NCBI RefSeq assembly: GCF_954871325.1
Contig: NC_088779.1
Coordinates: 19,036,846 to 19,100,845, forward strand
Direction: 5' to 3'
Source: Gordionus sp. m RMFG-2023
Lineage: Eukaryota > Nematomorpha > Gordioida > Chordodea > Parachordodidae
Length of the DNA: 64,000 nt
The notes under the pieces were generated by a model. The model was not told the DNA's origin, searched no databases, and saw only the letters and a list, made by a program, of their open reading frames with translations. A program made the position numbers and the translations under genes. Each line of letters begins with the position of its first letter. Within the stretch, counting starts at the first letter, position 1. Shown here piece by piece: positions 37,665 to 49,339 of this stretch.

Positions 37665-38220
37665 AAATAAATTCCAATTTAGTGATATTGACATTTATGA
37701 CTGACATGTTAAGATTTAATATTATTTTTAGTGATATTGACATTTATGACTGACGCGCATATATATAAATAAATATTTTTAGTGATACTGACATTTATGA
37801 TTGACGTGTAAAGATCAAATATTATATTTTCTATTGCTATAGATATTTAAGTGAATCCCTGTTTTAAATAGATTTTAATTTAGTGATATTGACATTTATG
37901 ACTGACATGTTAAGATTTAATATTATTTTTTAGTGATATTGACATTTATGACTGACGCGCATATATATAAAATAAAATATTTTTAGTGATACTGACATTT
38001 ATGATTGACGTGTAAAGATCAAATATTATATTTTCTATTGCTATAGATATTTAAGTGAATCCCTGTTTTAAATAGATTTTAATTTAGTGATATTGACATT
38101 TATGACTGACATGTTAAGATCAAATATAATATTTTAGTGATATTGACATTTATGACTGACGTGTAAAGATTAAATATAATATTTTTAATAATACTGACAT
38201 TTATGATTGACGTGTAAAGA
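37665..38220. repeat. Subterminal repeats of the 37638-41147 element
   Basis: At least seven copies of a unit around TAGTGATATTGACATTTATG, ACTGACATGTTAAGATTTAA or its ACTGACGTGTAAAGAT variant follow the left inverted repeat. A single inverted copy forms the right end. The arrangement resembles subterminal transposase-binding arrays. Confidence 0.8.
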
Positions 38221-39414
38221 TATATATATGATATATTTCTTGTAAAAAAAAATCAATAAAATTTAAATGGTTCAATATATGAAACCAACATAACTAATAA
38301 AAACAAGTGCCACATACATATAAGCTATAATAGACAGATCATTAATAAGGCTACAAATAAAAAATATAAAATACATAAACAAAAATTAGAAACAATTATA
38401 ATGACCAAACTATAAAAATTTTCCAATTAAAAATTTGTTATGTAATCAACTTTAATACCTAATTAGAAACAATTATAATGACAAAACTATAAAAATTTTC
38501 TTATTAAAAATTTGTTAAAAATTTGTTATGTAATCAACTTTAATACCTTTGTTGGAATAAGAATTGAATGCAGCTCATTGTTAGTTTTGTCAAATCTTGT
38601 GTTGCTACGCTGGCAAATATCACAACATTTTACAAAATTAACATCATCCAATTTCATATTTGGCCACCAGAAGCTAAAAATATAATACACGATATAATAA
38701 ATAGATTTATTATGCAGAAATATTTTACCTACTAGTCAAGTTGCTGTGAGTCTTGGTGATACCAAAATAATCAGCTAAAGATTTTGCCTCATTAGTATCA
38801 CATCCACTCCACTATAACTTTTTAAAGAGGTTAAACTCTTCTGTTACAATCTAAAATTGTTTCACTATTATAAAAATGGTGAAACAATTTATTATTGTGT
38901 ATTATATTTAAAAATATATTATTGATCATATAATATTATAATTTTTATATATTTTACCTATCAGCCAATTTGCTGTAAGTCTTGGTGATACCAAAATGGG
39001 CAGCAAGAGATATTGCTGACATTAGTATCACATCCACTAAAACCATTTGAAGAAGTTGAATTCTTCGGTCAAGGTCCAAAACAACTTCACCATTATGAGA
39101 ATGGTAAGCATTTTACCCTTACAAATTTTATATCTCGAGGCCTGAACTCGCAGATTGCGTCTTAAGCCTTTATTGGAAGACATAGATGATGGATATTTTT
39201 GGTAAAATAATCCTGTATCTCATCGAATTCTATTAAAATGAATAGAAATATACTAAACAAAATTTATTTACTTGATTTATCGTCTTTCGTCATTTGATTG
39301 GGGAAACAAAGGATAATTTTGGTATCAAAAACAACTGTTGAAATGAATAAAAAAATAATATATATAATAAATGGCCCAAAAACATATGCAAAAATTTAAT
39401 TTATAGTATTCAAT

Positions 39415-40480
39415 GAAAATAAAGAATATTTCAGTGTATTTAGGCAATCATTTTGTTTGCAAACTGAAATTTATCTTATAGAAAAAATTTGCAATATTTT
39501 TTAAGTTAGCAAAGAAATTTAAATAAACTTATTTAAAATAAAATAAAGAATATTTCAGTGTATTTAGGGCAATCATTTTGTTTGCGATTCTGAAATTTTT
39601 CATATAAAAAATATTTGCAAAATTTTTTAAGTTTGCATAGATTTAAATAAACTTAATTGGAATGAAAAATTATCATGTTAAGACCATATCCAAAAATTTA
39701 ATTTATTGTAAATTTACAATATTTTTATAAGTTAGCAAAGATTTAAATAAACCTAAATACAATAAAATAAAGAATATTTCAGTGTATTTAGGCAAACATT
39801 TTATTTGCAATACTGAAATTTATTATATAGGAAAAATTTGCAATATTTTCTAAGTTAGCAAAGATTTAAATAAACTTAATTGGAATGAATAATTATCAGG
39901 CCCAAGATCATATCCAAAAATTTAATTTATTGTAAATTTGCAATATTTTTTTAAGTTAGCAAAGATTTAAATAAACTTAAATACAATAAAATAAAGAATA
40001 TTTCTAATGTATTTAGGTAATCATTTTATTTGCAATACTGAAATTTATCATATAGAAAAAATTTGCAATATTTTTTTAAGTTAGCAAAGATTTAAATAAA
40101 CTAAAATACAATAAATATATTATTTAAAGTAAATAAAGAATATTTCAGTGTATTTGGGCAATCATTTTATTTGCAATATTGAAATTTATCATATAGAAAA
40201 AATTTGCAATATTTTTTAAGCTAGCAAAGATTTAAATAAACTTAATTATAATGAAAAATTATCATGCTAAGACCATATCCAAAAATTTAATTTATTATAA
40301 ATTTACAATATTATTATAAGTTAGCAAAGATTTAAATAAACCTAATTACAATAAAATAAAGAATATTTCAGTGTATTTAGGCAATCATTTTATTTGCAAT
40401 ACTGAAATTTATCATATAGAAAAAATTTGCAATATTTTTTTAAGTTAGCAAAGATTTAAATAGCTTAATTGAAATAAAAA
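39415..40480. repeat. Tandem array, unit about 125 bp, inside the 37638-41147 element
   Basis: Blocks such as AAAGAATATTTCAGTGTATT, then GGCAATCATTTTATTTGCAA, then TTAGCAAAGATTTAAATAAA recur six or more times with variable spacers. A 270-bp duplication (about 40490-40745 and 40765-40985) follows. Confidence 0.8.
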
Positions 40481-43400
40481 ATTATTAGGTATACTCAAAA
40501 TAAATATATATTCTATTAAAATTGCTAAAATTTATTAGGTATACTCAAAATAAATAAATATTCTATCAAAATTGCTAAAATTTATTATTAGAAAAATTTA
40601 CAATCATTTACTTTGCAAAGTTGAGTATTGGTAGAATAATAGGTTTTTATGCCATTTAATATACTTTATCTAAAATTAATTAAATTAAGATATTAGAAGG
40701 AAATATTATTTACTACTTTGCAAAATTTGTAGCCCAGCAATATTTACAATTAATCTTGATATAGTAGGTATACTCAAAATAAATAAATATTTTATTAAAA
40801 TTGCTAAAATTTATTATTAGAAAAATTTACAATTATTTACTTTGCAAAGTTGAGTATTGGTAGAATAATTGGTTTTTATGCCATTTAATATACTTTATCT
40901 AAATTTAATTAAATTAAGATATTAGAAGAATATATTATTTACTACTTTGCAAAATTTGTAAGCCAGAAACATTTACAATTGATCTTGATAGATTCTTCAT
41001 AAATCTGATTTAAACGAACTCCCACTTCAATCAAATATGTCAATATCACTAAAAAAAAATAAGGTTAAATTTTAACATGTCAGTCATAAATGCCAATATC
41101 ACTAAATTAGAATCTATTTAAATCGGGAGTTCATCTAAAACGTTACAGGCCGGGCCTAAATTTTTTTTAAAAAAAGCCGAGTCGGGCCTAAATATTTTTT
41201 TTTAAAAAGCCGGGCCGGGCCTGAAATTTTTTTAAAAAAACCTAGGCCAGGCCGTAAAAAATCTTTAAAAAAATCCGGGTCATGCCCTGCAAATGGTACT
41301 TCTCCAGGCCTCTGTTATTCTTCTTAAAAAAGAGAATGTTCTCTCATTAGTTTACTAATGGGAAGAGTTTATAAACCCTTTTAATACATTGGGAATTTAA
41401 TCTAAAATGTGTTTGAAATAATGCAGAGCATCCACAACATTTTTTGGTACTATATTAACCATAGTTAATCTTATAAACATAGTTATTCAGCTAGTAAGGC
41501 ATCATAAGATACTTTAACATATACATAATAAAAATCTAACAAATATTTTTTTTTCTATCACCATCTGAAAAAGGTTGGGAAGACTTTTGTGGAAGTTATT
41601 TGCAGATTAGTAAGTGCTGCATGATGAATTAAAAATTCATTTATTTGGGTTATAAATGTATCTGACTTAAGATATACTCTTCTACTGATCCTATATTAAT
41701 GTTTTAACGATGAGCTTGCCTTGCTACAAGTCGAGGGAGACAAATATTAAACACGTATAACTCTGCTTTTGACTCAACAATAAAATACAAAATATAAAAT
41801 ATGAAATTCTTCATCAACATTAGCCCTAATTTCCTCGAGTTCTGATAAAATGCTCTCCGCTATTCTCATTTTCTTAATCAAGTCAATGTCATGTTTTTGA
41901 AAAGTAATACTTAAAATAATTGTATAATTAAATAATACATGCAAATGAGAAATAAAATTTGGAATAAGCATTGTATCCAATAATTTTTTTGCTTCTGAGG
42001 AAATATTTCTTTCAGGCCATTGTGATATTTCAGTAATAGCAAATAATTGGCTCTTCTAACTCCTTAAGCTGTTACTGCTTGATGGCAGATATTCTATCTC
42101 GTTGGACTTGCAATTTCTTTTTCCCTGTTGGACAAGAAGTTTCAGAAATAATTATTATTTGACTAGAAATTTGAAAATGTTAGATAAATATTACGCCACT
42201 AAAAATTTGAAAATAATAAGTAAATATTACGCCGGAAAACTTAAAATCGAATTTAATTGATAAAATAACTTAGTAGATAAATGCGATAAAAAATGTAATT
42301 AAATATATATTTAATATGACGAATAAATATTAACAAATATAAATTAATATAAACAATAATATTTTTGAAAAATATATCCGGCATCTGCATTTTTTGGCTT
42401 TGGGGGGGGGGATTTGTCCTTTTGCCCTTCCCCCCGCTGTGTACGCCAATGTGGGACGCACATGGATCAACGCTTTCAAAAATATTTTAAATAAAATTAT
42501 AGCAAATATTGACACTAATTACGAAGATGAAATAAAAAAATTGATTAAAGAATGCGAATCCAAATTGACTAATGGGCCAATCAACAAAGCAAGTGTCATG
42601 TTACGTTTAAAAAGAGATGCCCAACCTAAAATTATACCGCCTAGACGCATTCCTTATTCAAAAATTGATATTGTAAGCAATGAACTAAAAAAATGGATAC
42701 ATGATAAAATTGTTGAGCCGATAAATGATGTCCGATGGGCACGTCCTATTATCGGGGTCTACAAAGATGATGGGAGCATTAGGCTTTATGCTGATTTTAA
42801 GGACACTGTAAACCCAGCTCTAGAAGATTTCAGATACCCTCTACCATGAATCAATGATCTAATAGCTAAACTTTCAGAAGGAAAGAAATTTACGAAGATT
42901 GACTTTAAAAATGCTTTTTTACAGATCCCAATTGATAAAAGTTGCAGAAATATTTTAACCATATTTACGCACAAGGGATATTACCAATTTACTAGACTTC
43001 CTTTTGAGCTTAAGACCTCATCTGCAATTTTTGAACAGATAATGGATCAAATCTTAGGTGACATGGATGACTTCATATTTTATATTGATGATTTACTTAT
43101 AACTGGAAAAAACAATGAAGCCCACCTTAACAACATAAAAAAGTGTTTGATAGAATATCATCGTTTGGGCTAATACCTAACTTCAATATAAGTGTGTTCT
43201 TTAAAAACAAAGTGAGGTTCCTGGGTCATGATATTGACGCTAAGGGTATTCATGCTAATCACGACAAAATTGAAGCTATAATTAATATGCCAGAACCAAA
43301 ATCAGCTGCTGAATTATCGACATTTCTGGGAAGGCTGGCTACTATAGAAAATTTTTGAACAATTTTGCAGAAATAGCCGATCCTTTGTATAAGATTGTCA

Positions 43401-45591
43401 ACAAAGAAAAATGGGCTTGGAACCTTGAACACTCTAAAAGTTTTAATGATCTTAAGAAGTTGATTAGTCTTCCACCTGCTTTGACATATTTTAACCCTGA
43501 ATTACTTATAGGGATAGCCACTTACGCATCGAAATGTGGTTTAGGAGCTGTACTATTTCATATTGAAAAAGATGGTAAAGAAAAACCTATAGCTTTCGCG
43601 TCGAGAACTTTATTAAAATCTGAAATGAACTATACCAATATTGAGCGTGAGGCTCTCGCTATAATGTTCGCTATAAAGAGATTCCAGGAATATTTAATAG
43701 GCACAAAATTTACAATTATTACTGACCATAAACCTCTAGTTCACATTTTTACCAAGGGTCTTAAGGATAATAGCACCATGTCGTTAAGACTCCAGAAGTG
43801 GAATATTACATTAGGAGGATATGATTTTAATATAAAGTATAAAGCCGGTAAATACAATGTTGTTCCTGATTGTCTTTCGAGATTACCACAAGAATGTCAT
43901 GATGAAACTATTGAAAATATCACTATAATAAATGAATATGGGGAGTTATACCTATTAATTTTAATCAAATTCGAGATGAAACTTTGAAAGATATTGATTA
44001 AAACAAGTTATAAATGATATTAATAACAACAGGCCTATAATGAATAACATTTATAAAAACATTGAATTGGAATTAAGTATAATTAAGGATTGTCTTTACA
44101 AAAGCAACAGAATCATAATTCCGTCTTCTATGAGAAAAAATATACTACAGTCATTACATGAAGGTCACTTGGGAGCAGGAAAAATAAAATCCTTAGCCAA
44201 AGATTACATGTGGTGGCCTGGTATAAATAATGATATAGTAATGGAAGTGAAAAGTTGTGACGATTGTAACATATATCATGATAATCCTATAAAGATACAA
44301 AAACCATGGGTTTCGGCTACCAAACCGTTTGAAAGGATACATATAGATTATGCGGGTCCGTTTTTCACAAAAAATTGGTTGATAATAGTCGATGCCTACA
44401 GCAAATTTCCAATTATTATTCCTGTTAAAAATATTACGACTAATGTTACTTTAAAAGAAATCTTTAAAACTATTTCGCTATATGGAATACCTGAAACTAT
44501 AGTTACTGATAACGGCACTAACTTTACGAGTAACGATTTTGAAAAATTTTGCAACAATTTTGGTATCAAACATGTGCTCACATCTGCTTATCACCAGCAA
44601 TCCATTGGCCAGGTAGAACGCATGGTGAAAACGTTCAAAACACATATGAAAAGGAATATTAAAATTGACCTAGATATCGCACTTGGCAAGTTTTTATTTA
44701 ATTACAGAAATACGCATAATGATACTACAGGAGTTACACCATCTCAGAGAATGTTTAATCGAGATATTAGAATTAAATGGGACTTGTTAAAACCGTTGGA
44801 GGAGAAGGAGAATAAAATAAACGTTACTTTACCACGAAATAGAACCTTTAACGTAGGAGATTTTGTTTGATAGAAAGTACAAGGTGATGATAAATGGTGC
44901 AAAGGTAGGATCACACATAAAGAAAGTGACATGATGTTCCCAATTTAAGACAGAGAAAGGTATTTTGAGGAGACATTTAGATCAAATAAGAATTAGAAAC
45001 TGTTTTAACACACTTATTAATTATGACTCTAAGGATTCTATTAAGGAGGGAAGTGTGGACAAAAATATAAAAATTTCTGATAATAACGATATAACACCTA
45101 TTTCTAGACCTGTGCGAATTAAACAAAAACCTGTTTATTTAAAAGACTACATAATTTAAAATATAAAATAAATATTAAAATGCATAAAGTAAATTAAATA
45201 TTAAAACGCTTACACTAAAACGCAAAAAATCAAAACGCTGAAAATATTATATAACAATCTTATTGATTTATCATTCTTCGTTTATTCTTATATCCAATTT
45301 GATGAATTATTATTTCTCATTATTCGTAACTTACTGATGATAATAACAATTTTGAAAAATGATAATAATAACAACTGAGTAAGACAAGCAAGCTATATGA
45401 CAAAATCATGATTTATAAGGACAACTTACGATAAGGATATCAAGCTTACGATATAAGCAAACCAACGTGCAAAATCGAACCAACGATTGGGACAAGCCAA
45501 CGATTACAATGACTTGTGAAACAACTTGATTAACAAACTAACTCTGATAACATAATTAAACTTATGTGAAGGCTTTTTAGAAGAAGGAGAA

Positions 45592-45963
45592 TGTTATGAA
45601 TTCAAATTTGGACAATTCAACTTATATTTATTCAAATTATATTTTTATTTTAGTTACAATTTTATTTTATATGTTAACCTTTATAATATTATAGTCTAAT
45701 TTTAGTTTGTAAAAAATATATAAATAGTCGATTAAAAAAGAGAAAAGTAGGTTAAATAAAATATTTTTTTACTTACTCTCACCATAATCGTTATTCTCTT
45801 CAAAAACATTTGTTACGTTAATTTATACTTTAATAAGAATAAAAAAAATAGAAAATATATAATAAAATTTAATCAGATTAACACTATCAGAGGTGATACT
45901 CTTATTCAAATAAAATATATAATTTTAAATAAAATTTTCAAAATTACATCTGAATAATTCACA
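45592..45963 (+). repeat. 3' LTR of the family J fossil
   Basis: It starts TGTTATGAATTC right after a purine tract and ends ATTCACA. An inverted, interrupted match to its last 140 bp occurs at 46444-47020, which supports the right boundary. Confidence 0.72.
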
Positions 45964-46443
45964 TTACTATAGAATTTGTTTATTCACTGTATTGGATTTA
46001 TATAAATTTTTATCTTCAATCAACAAGGATTTAACCTTATAATATATATATTCTGTCCCTTGTGGGAAAATCCTTTAGTTGAGCCACATCAGGGGTTCCA
46101 GAACTCTTAGGTAGCTTACTGCTATTTTTAAGTACAAATATAAATATATTTTAAAATTCTTCCACTCAGTCTAATACTTAGTTTTGGATAATTTTATGAA
46201 TAATATTTTAATATTTAAAATAACTTATATATTTTAAGAAAATATTAAAAGCACAAAAGCATCGAAGATTAAATTTTCTTTAGTGCCGTTTCATCTATTT
46301 CTTTAATATATTTTACATAATAATTGAATCAGGTAAAGAATGCATGTTTATAAATTATAAATATAATACGAAAGTAGCAGGGATATTACCTCAATCCATA
46401 CATAATTAGTTTGTCACATAATAATAAAAATAGGAGGCGCTAA

Positions 46444-47020
46444 TGTGAATTATTCAGATGTATTATGAAAATTTTAATATATATTTTATTTGAATAAGAC
46501 TGTTACAAATCCTTATATGAATTGTAATCAAATTGTCGAAGGCTCGTGGGAGAGACTTGAATTTAATTGAACCTAGTATTAATAAAAAAGAATATATATA
46601 AAAATTAATTCGGTAAAGTCTTACGAAACCAAATCTCGAAATTTATACCACAAAAAATAAGTTTTTTGAATTATAAAACCATACACTGACTTTTATTTTA
46701 AAATTTTTTCATTTATATACATTTTTTTAATATGCAAAAAAAATTACAATTATATTAAAAATTCATAAAAATAATAAAAATTACAAGTATTCATAAAAAT
46801 AATAACAATTACAAGTATTCATAAAAATAATTAAAATTACAAGTCTATTCAAGTTCATAAAAAAAAAATTCCTAGACTGCATATTCAAATTAATATTTAA
46901 CAATCGTCGATCACATATTCACAAAGCGAATATAACAAGTATCACCTCTGATAGTGTTAATCTGATTAAATTTTACTATATATTTTCTATTTTTTTATTC
47001 TTATTAAAGTATAAATTAAC
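46444..47020 (-). repeat. Inverted LTR fragment of family J with a 437-bp insert
   Basis: The segments 46444-46500 and 46938-47020 reverse-complement to about 45820-45963. Between them 46501-46937 begins TGTTACAAATCC and ends GAATATAACA, so it may be a solo LTR of another family. Flanking duplication is not clear. Confidence 0.5.
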
Positions 47021-47179
47021 CTATCAAATGTTTTTAAAAATGATAAAGTGATCTTTACAATAAAATGTAAACTAATAGAGAAATATAGATAATCAACTAA
47101 AACGATTGAAAGATGGTAGTTAGAACTTAAAACAACAATTTAAAAATACCGGGCCGGTACTGAATATAAAAAGCACGGA

Positions 47180-48200
47180 TTAAATATGTTAGAAATATTT
47201 ATTTTTGTCCATTTATTTTAAAAAAATTCAAAAAATTTTAAAAATAACTATTATGACAATTGTCATTTATCTAGGTTACATCCTCACTAAAGTTTTAATT
47301 AAACATGTTAGAAATATTTATTTTTGCCCATTTACGTTGAAAAAATTCAAAAAACCTTAAAAAGAACGATAATGATAATTGTCACTTATCTTAGGTACAT
47401 CCTCATGAAATTTTAATTTAACATGTTTGCAATATTTATTTTTGCCCATTTACGTCAAAAAAATTTAAAAAATTTTAAAAATAACTATTATGACAATTGT
47501 CACTTATCTAGGGTACATCTTCACTAATGTTTTAATTAAACATGTTAGAAATATTTATTTTTGTCCATTTACGTCAAAAAAATTCAAAAAACTTTAAAAA
47601 TAACTATTATGACAATTGTTACCTAACTAGGGTACATTTTCACTAAAGTTTTAATTAAACATGTTAGAAATATTTATTTTTGTTCATTTACGTCAAAAAA
47701 ATTTAAAAAACTTTAAATAGCTATTATGACAATTGTCACTTATCTAGGGTACATCTTCACTAAAGTTTTAATTAAACATGTTAGAAATATTTATTTTTGT
47801 CCATTTACGTCAAAAAAACTCAAAAAACTTTAAAAATAACTATTATGACAATTGTCACTTAACTAGGGTACATCATCACTAAAGTTTTAATTAAAAATGT
47901 TAGAAATATTTATTTTTGTCCATTTACGTCAAAAAACTTTAAAAATAACTATTATGACAATTGTCACTTATCTAGGGTACATTTCACTAAAGTTTTAATT
48001 AAACATGTTAGAAATATTTATTTTTACCCATTTACGTCAAAAAAATTCAAAAAATTTTTAAAATAACGATAATGATAATTGTCACTTATCTAGGGTACAT
48101 CTTCACTAAATTTTTAATTAAACATGTTTGCAATACTTATTTTTGTCACTTAGCGTCAAAAAAATTAAATACGTTTAAAAATACCGATATAATTATCATA
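47180..48200. repeat. 118-bp tandem array, about 9 units
   Basis: Each unit contains AAACATGTTAGAAATATTTA, TTTACGTCAAAAAAATTCAA, CTATTATGACAATTGTCACT and TAGGGTACATCTTCACTAAA. Units start near 47302, 47420, 47539, 47658, 47775, 47894, 48002 and 48121. The inner ATGACAATTGTCA is palindromic. It could be a minisatellite or satellite seed. Confidence 0.9.
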
Positions 48201-48589
48201 TTTCCAAATAACATCTTCATTTAAATTATAATCATCTTTATAATATATTACACTCTTATGACAAAAAATTTCAAAAATGTTAAATGAACATGACATCTAT
48301 CACATTAAAATATTAACCTTAGAACGATCGTATAAAATAACATAAAAAAGTTTAATACAAATTTTTAAATTATTTTAAAAAACTACCTCATTTATCAGCC
48401 TAAAAAATTAGATAATTTTATAAAAATGATAAAAATAAATAAAAGATTTCACCTAAAAGATTGTTTATTTATAATAAAATTCAAGAGATTTAAAATTCAA
48501 TCAAAAATTATTTTCATAAATATTTTGAAAATCACTTAATGTTATTATAATTTTTTTTTATTAAAAAACATCATATCATTTTTCATAAT

Positions 48590-49024
48590 ATAATATAAAT
48601 TTCATTTCATATAAATAAAAAATATTAAATCAAATCATATGTTATTTTGTTGATAATAAAATATTATAAAAAAAAGTTATTTAAAATAACACGAATTTGA
48701 GATTTTTATTATATTCTTTTAAAATATATAAATAAAATAAATTTTGGCTCAAAATTAGACTCGAGCCAACTCCTGAGCCGACTTGAGCTTGCAAATTTTC
48801 AGCTCCGACCTCGAGATTTAGCTAAAATTTTTAGCTCCGACCTCAAGGTTTAAGCCAAATTTTCGGCTCCGACCTCGAGGTTGAAGCCAAAATTTTCAGC
48901 TCCGACCTCGAGGTTTAAGCCAAAATTTTCGGCTCCGACCTCGAGGTTTGAGCCAATTTTTCGCCTCAAAAACTGACTGAGTTTACGGCTAATCCGGCTT
49001 GGCTCCGCCCTTTAACAACACTAA
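48590..49024 (-). mobile_element. MITE of family H, copy 2, with CCGACCTCGAGG core
   Basis: The AT-rich part (48590-48740) is the reverse complement of the tail of the 13285-13660 element. The GC part (48750-49005) is five or six units of GCTCCGACCTCGAGGTTTAA with AAATTTTC spacers; CCTCGAGG is palindromic. The right edge reverse-complements to GTTAGTGTTGTTAAAGGGC, matching the TAGTGTTG edge of copy 1. Confidence 0.62.
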
Positions 49025-49094
49025 CTTCTAAAAGCCCAATTATAGAGTAATTTATATTTTATTCAAAGTACCATTGAAGGTAACAAGTTATATT

Positions 49095-49293
49095 TTGAGT
49101 TTTAAATAAATTTTATTTCTACTTTTAAAAAATCAAATAATAATAATAAATATATGTATAACAATCAACTGGTATATATAATAAAACATTTCAATAGATA
49201 TTCAAATTAATACTCAATTAACATTAAAATAAATTATTTCAACTGATCACAAATTTAAATTAACATTACAATAAATTATGTAAATTCATAACA
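49095..49293 (-). repeat. LTR-like fragment of a Ty3-type element (possible 3' LTR)
   Basis: It reverse-complements to TGTTATGAATTTACATAATT, preceded by the purine tract GAAGAAGGGAA, the same layout as the family J 3' LTR start. About 140 bp recurs in the same orientation at 56568-56705. Together they may be the LTRs of a decayed minus-strand element that hosts the hAT at 49340-54421. Confidence 0.45.
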
Positions 49294-49339
49294 TTCCCTT
49301 CTTCGACAAAGTATCAAGTTGCTGCTCGGTGGGCGCATA

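Larger units (their letters stand above)
37638..41147. mobile_element. TG...CA element with 80-bp inverted repeats, integrase-like (Ginger-type candidate)
   Basis: Terminal inverted repeats of about 80 bp begin TG(C/T)AACGTT(C/T)TA(A/G)ATGAA and match at roughly 88 percent by eye. A 6-bp duplication GGCCGG flanks it (37632-37637 and 41148-41153). A minus-strand fragment at about 38560-38690 reads WWPNMKLDD...CCDICQRSNT, the H2C2 zinc-binding region found in integrases of LTR elements and of Ginger-type DNA transposons. There are no LTR-like direct repeats and no reverse transcriptase. Most of the 3.5 kb is tandem or duplicated AT-rich sequence. I infer a non-autonomous or decayed integrase-type DNA transposon; a foldback-like element is the alternative. 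Confidence 0.65.
37445..41314. mobile_element. GC-core MITE inside hAT copy D, itself interrupted
   Basis: The ends read CAGAGATCTGCAGGCC (37445) and, reverse-complemented, CAGAGGCCTGGAGAAG (41314). GGCCGGGCC cores lie at 37455-37637 and 41148-41290. All the DNA between is the inserted TIR element. It occupies the same site in the hAT as the MITEs in copies B and C. Confidence 0.85.
37045..42451 (-). mobile_element. hAT element, family A, copy D, inside the family J fossil
   Basis: The left end reads CAGGCGCGTAAGCAGG and the right end CTGTGTACGCCAATG, a decayed version of CTGCGTACGCGCCTG. The flanks TGGGGCGC (37037-37044) and TGGGACGC (42452-42459) agree at 7 of 8, the expected hAT duplication. 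Minus-strand transposase fragments cover the same regions as copy C, including LIKKMRIAESILSELEEIRA (within 41774-41980). It carries the shared 640-bp deletion and a GC-core MITE, which itself holds the element at 37638-41147. Without those insertions it would be about 1.5-1.6 kb. Confidence 0.92.
36240..45963 (+). mobile_element. Ty3/gypsy LTR retrotransposon fossil (family J), split by a hAT
   Basis: Visible parts on the + strand are an Asn-rich gag tail (36240-36670), an aspartic protease with a DTGSKHTIIPHG region (about 36770-37040) and reverse transcriptase (about 42470-43340). RNase H (about 43355-43940), integrase with an HHCC-type zinc region and DDE core (about 44040-44870) and a 3' LTR at 45592-45963 preceded by the purine tract AGAAGAAGGAGAA complete it. 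The hAT copy D at 37045-42451 sits between protease and reverse transcriptase. The 5' LTR and most of gag are absent; the left edge abuts the BED-hAT relic. The remaining coding is interrupted at about five places besides the insertion. It is older than family N by appearance. Confidence 0.87.
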
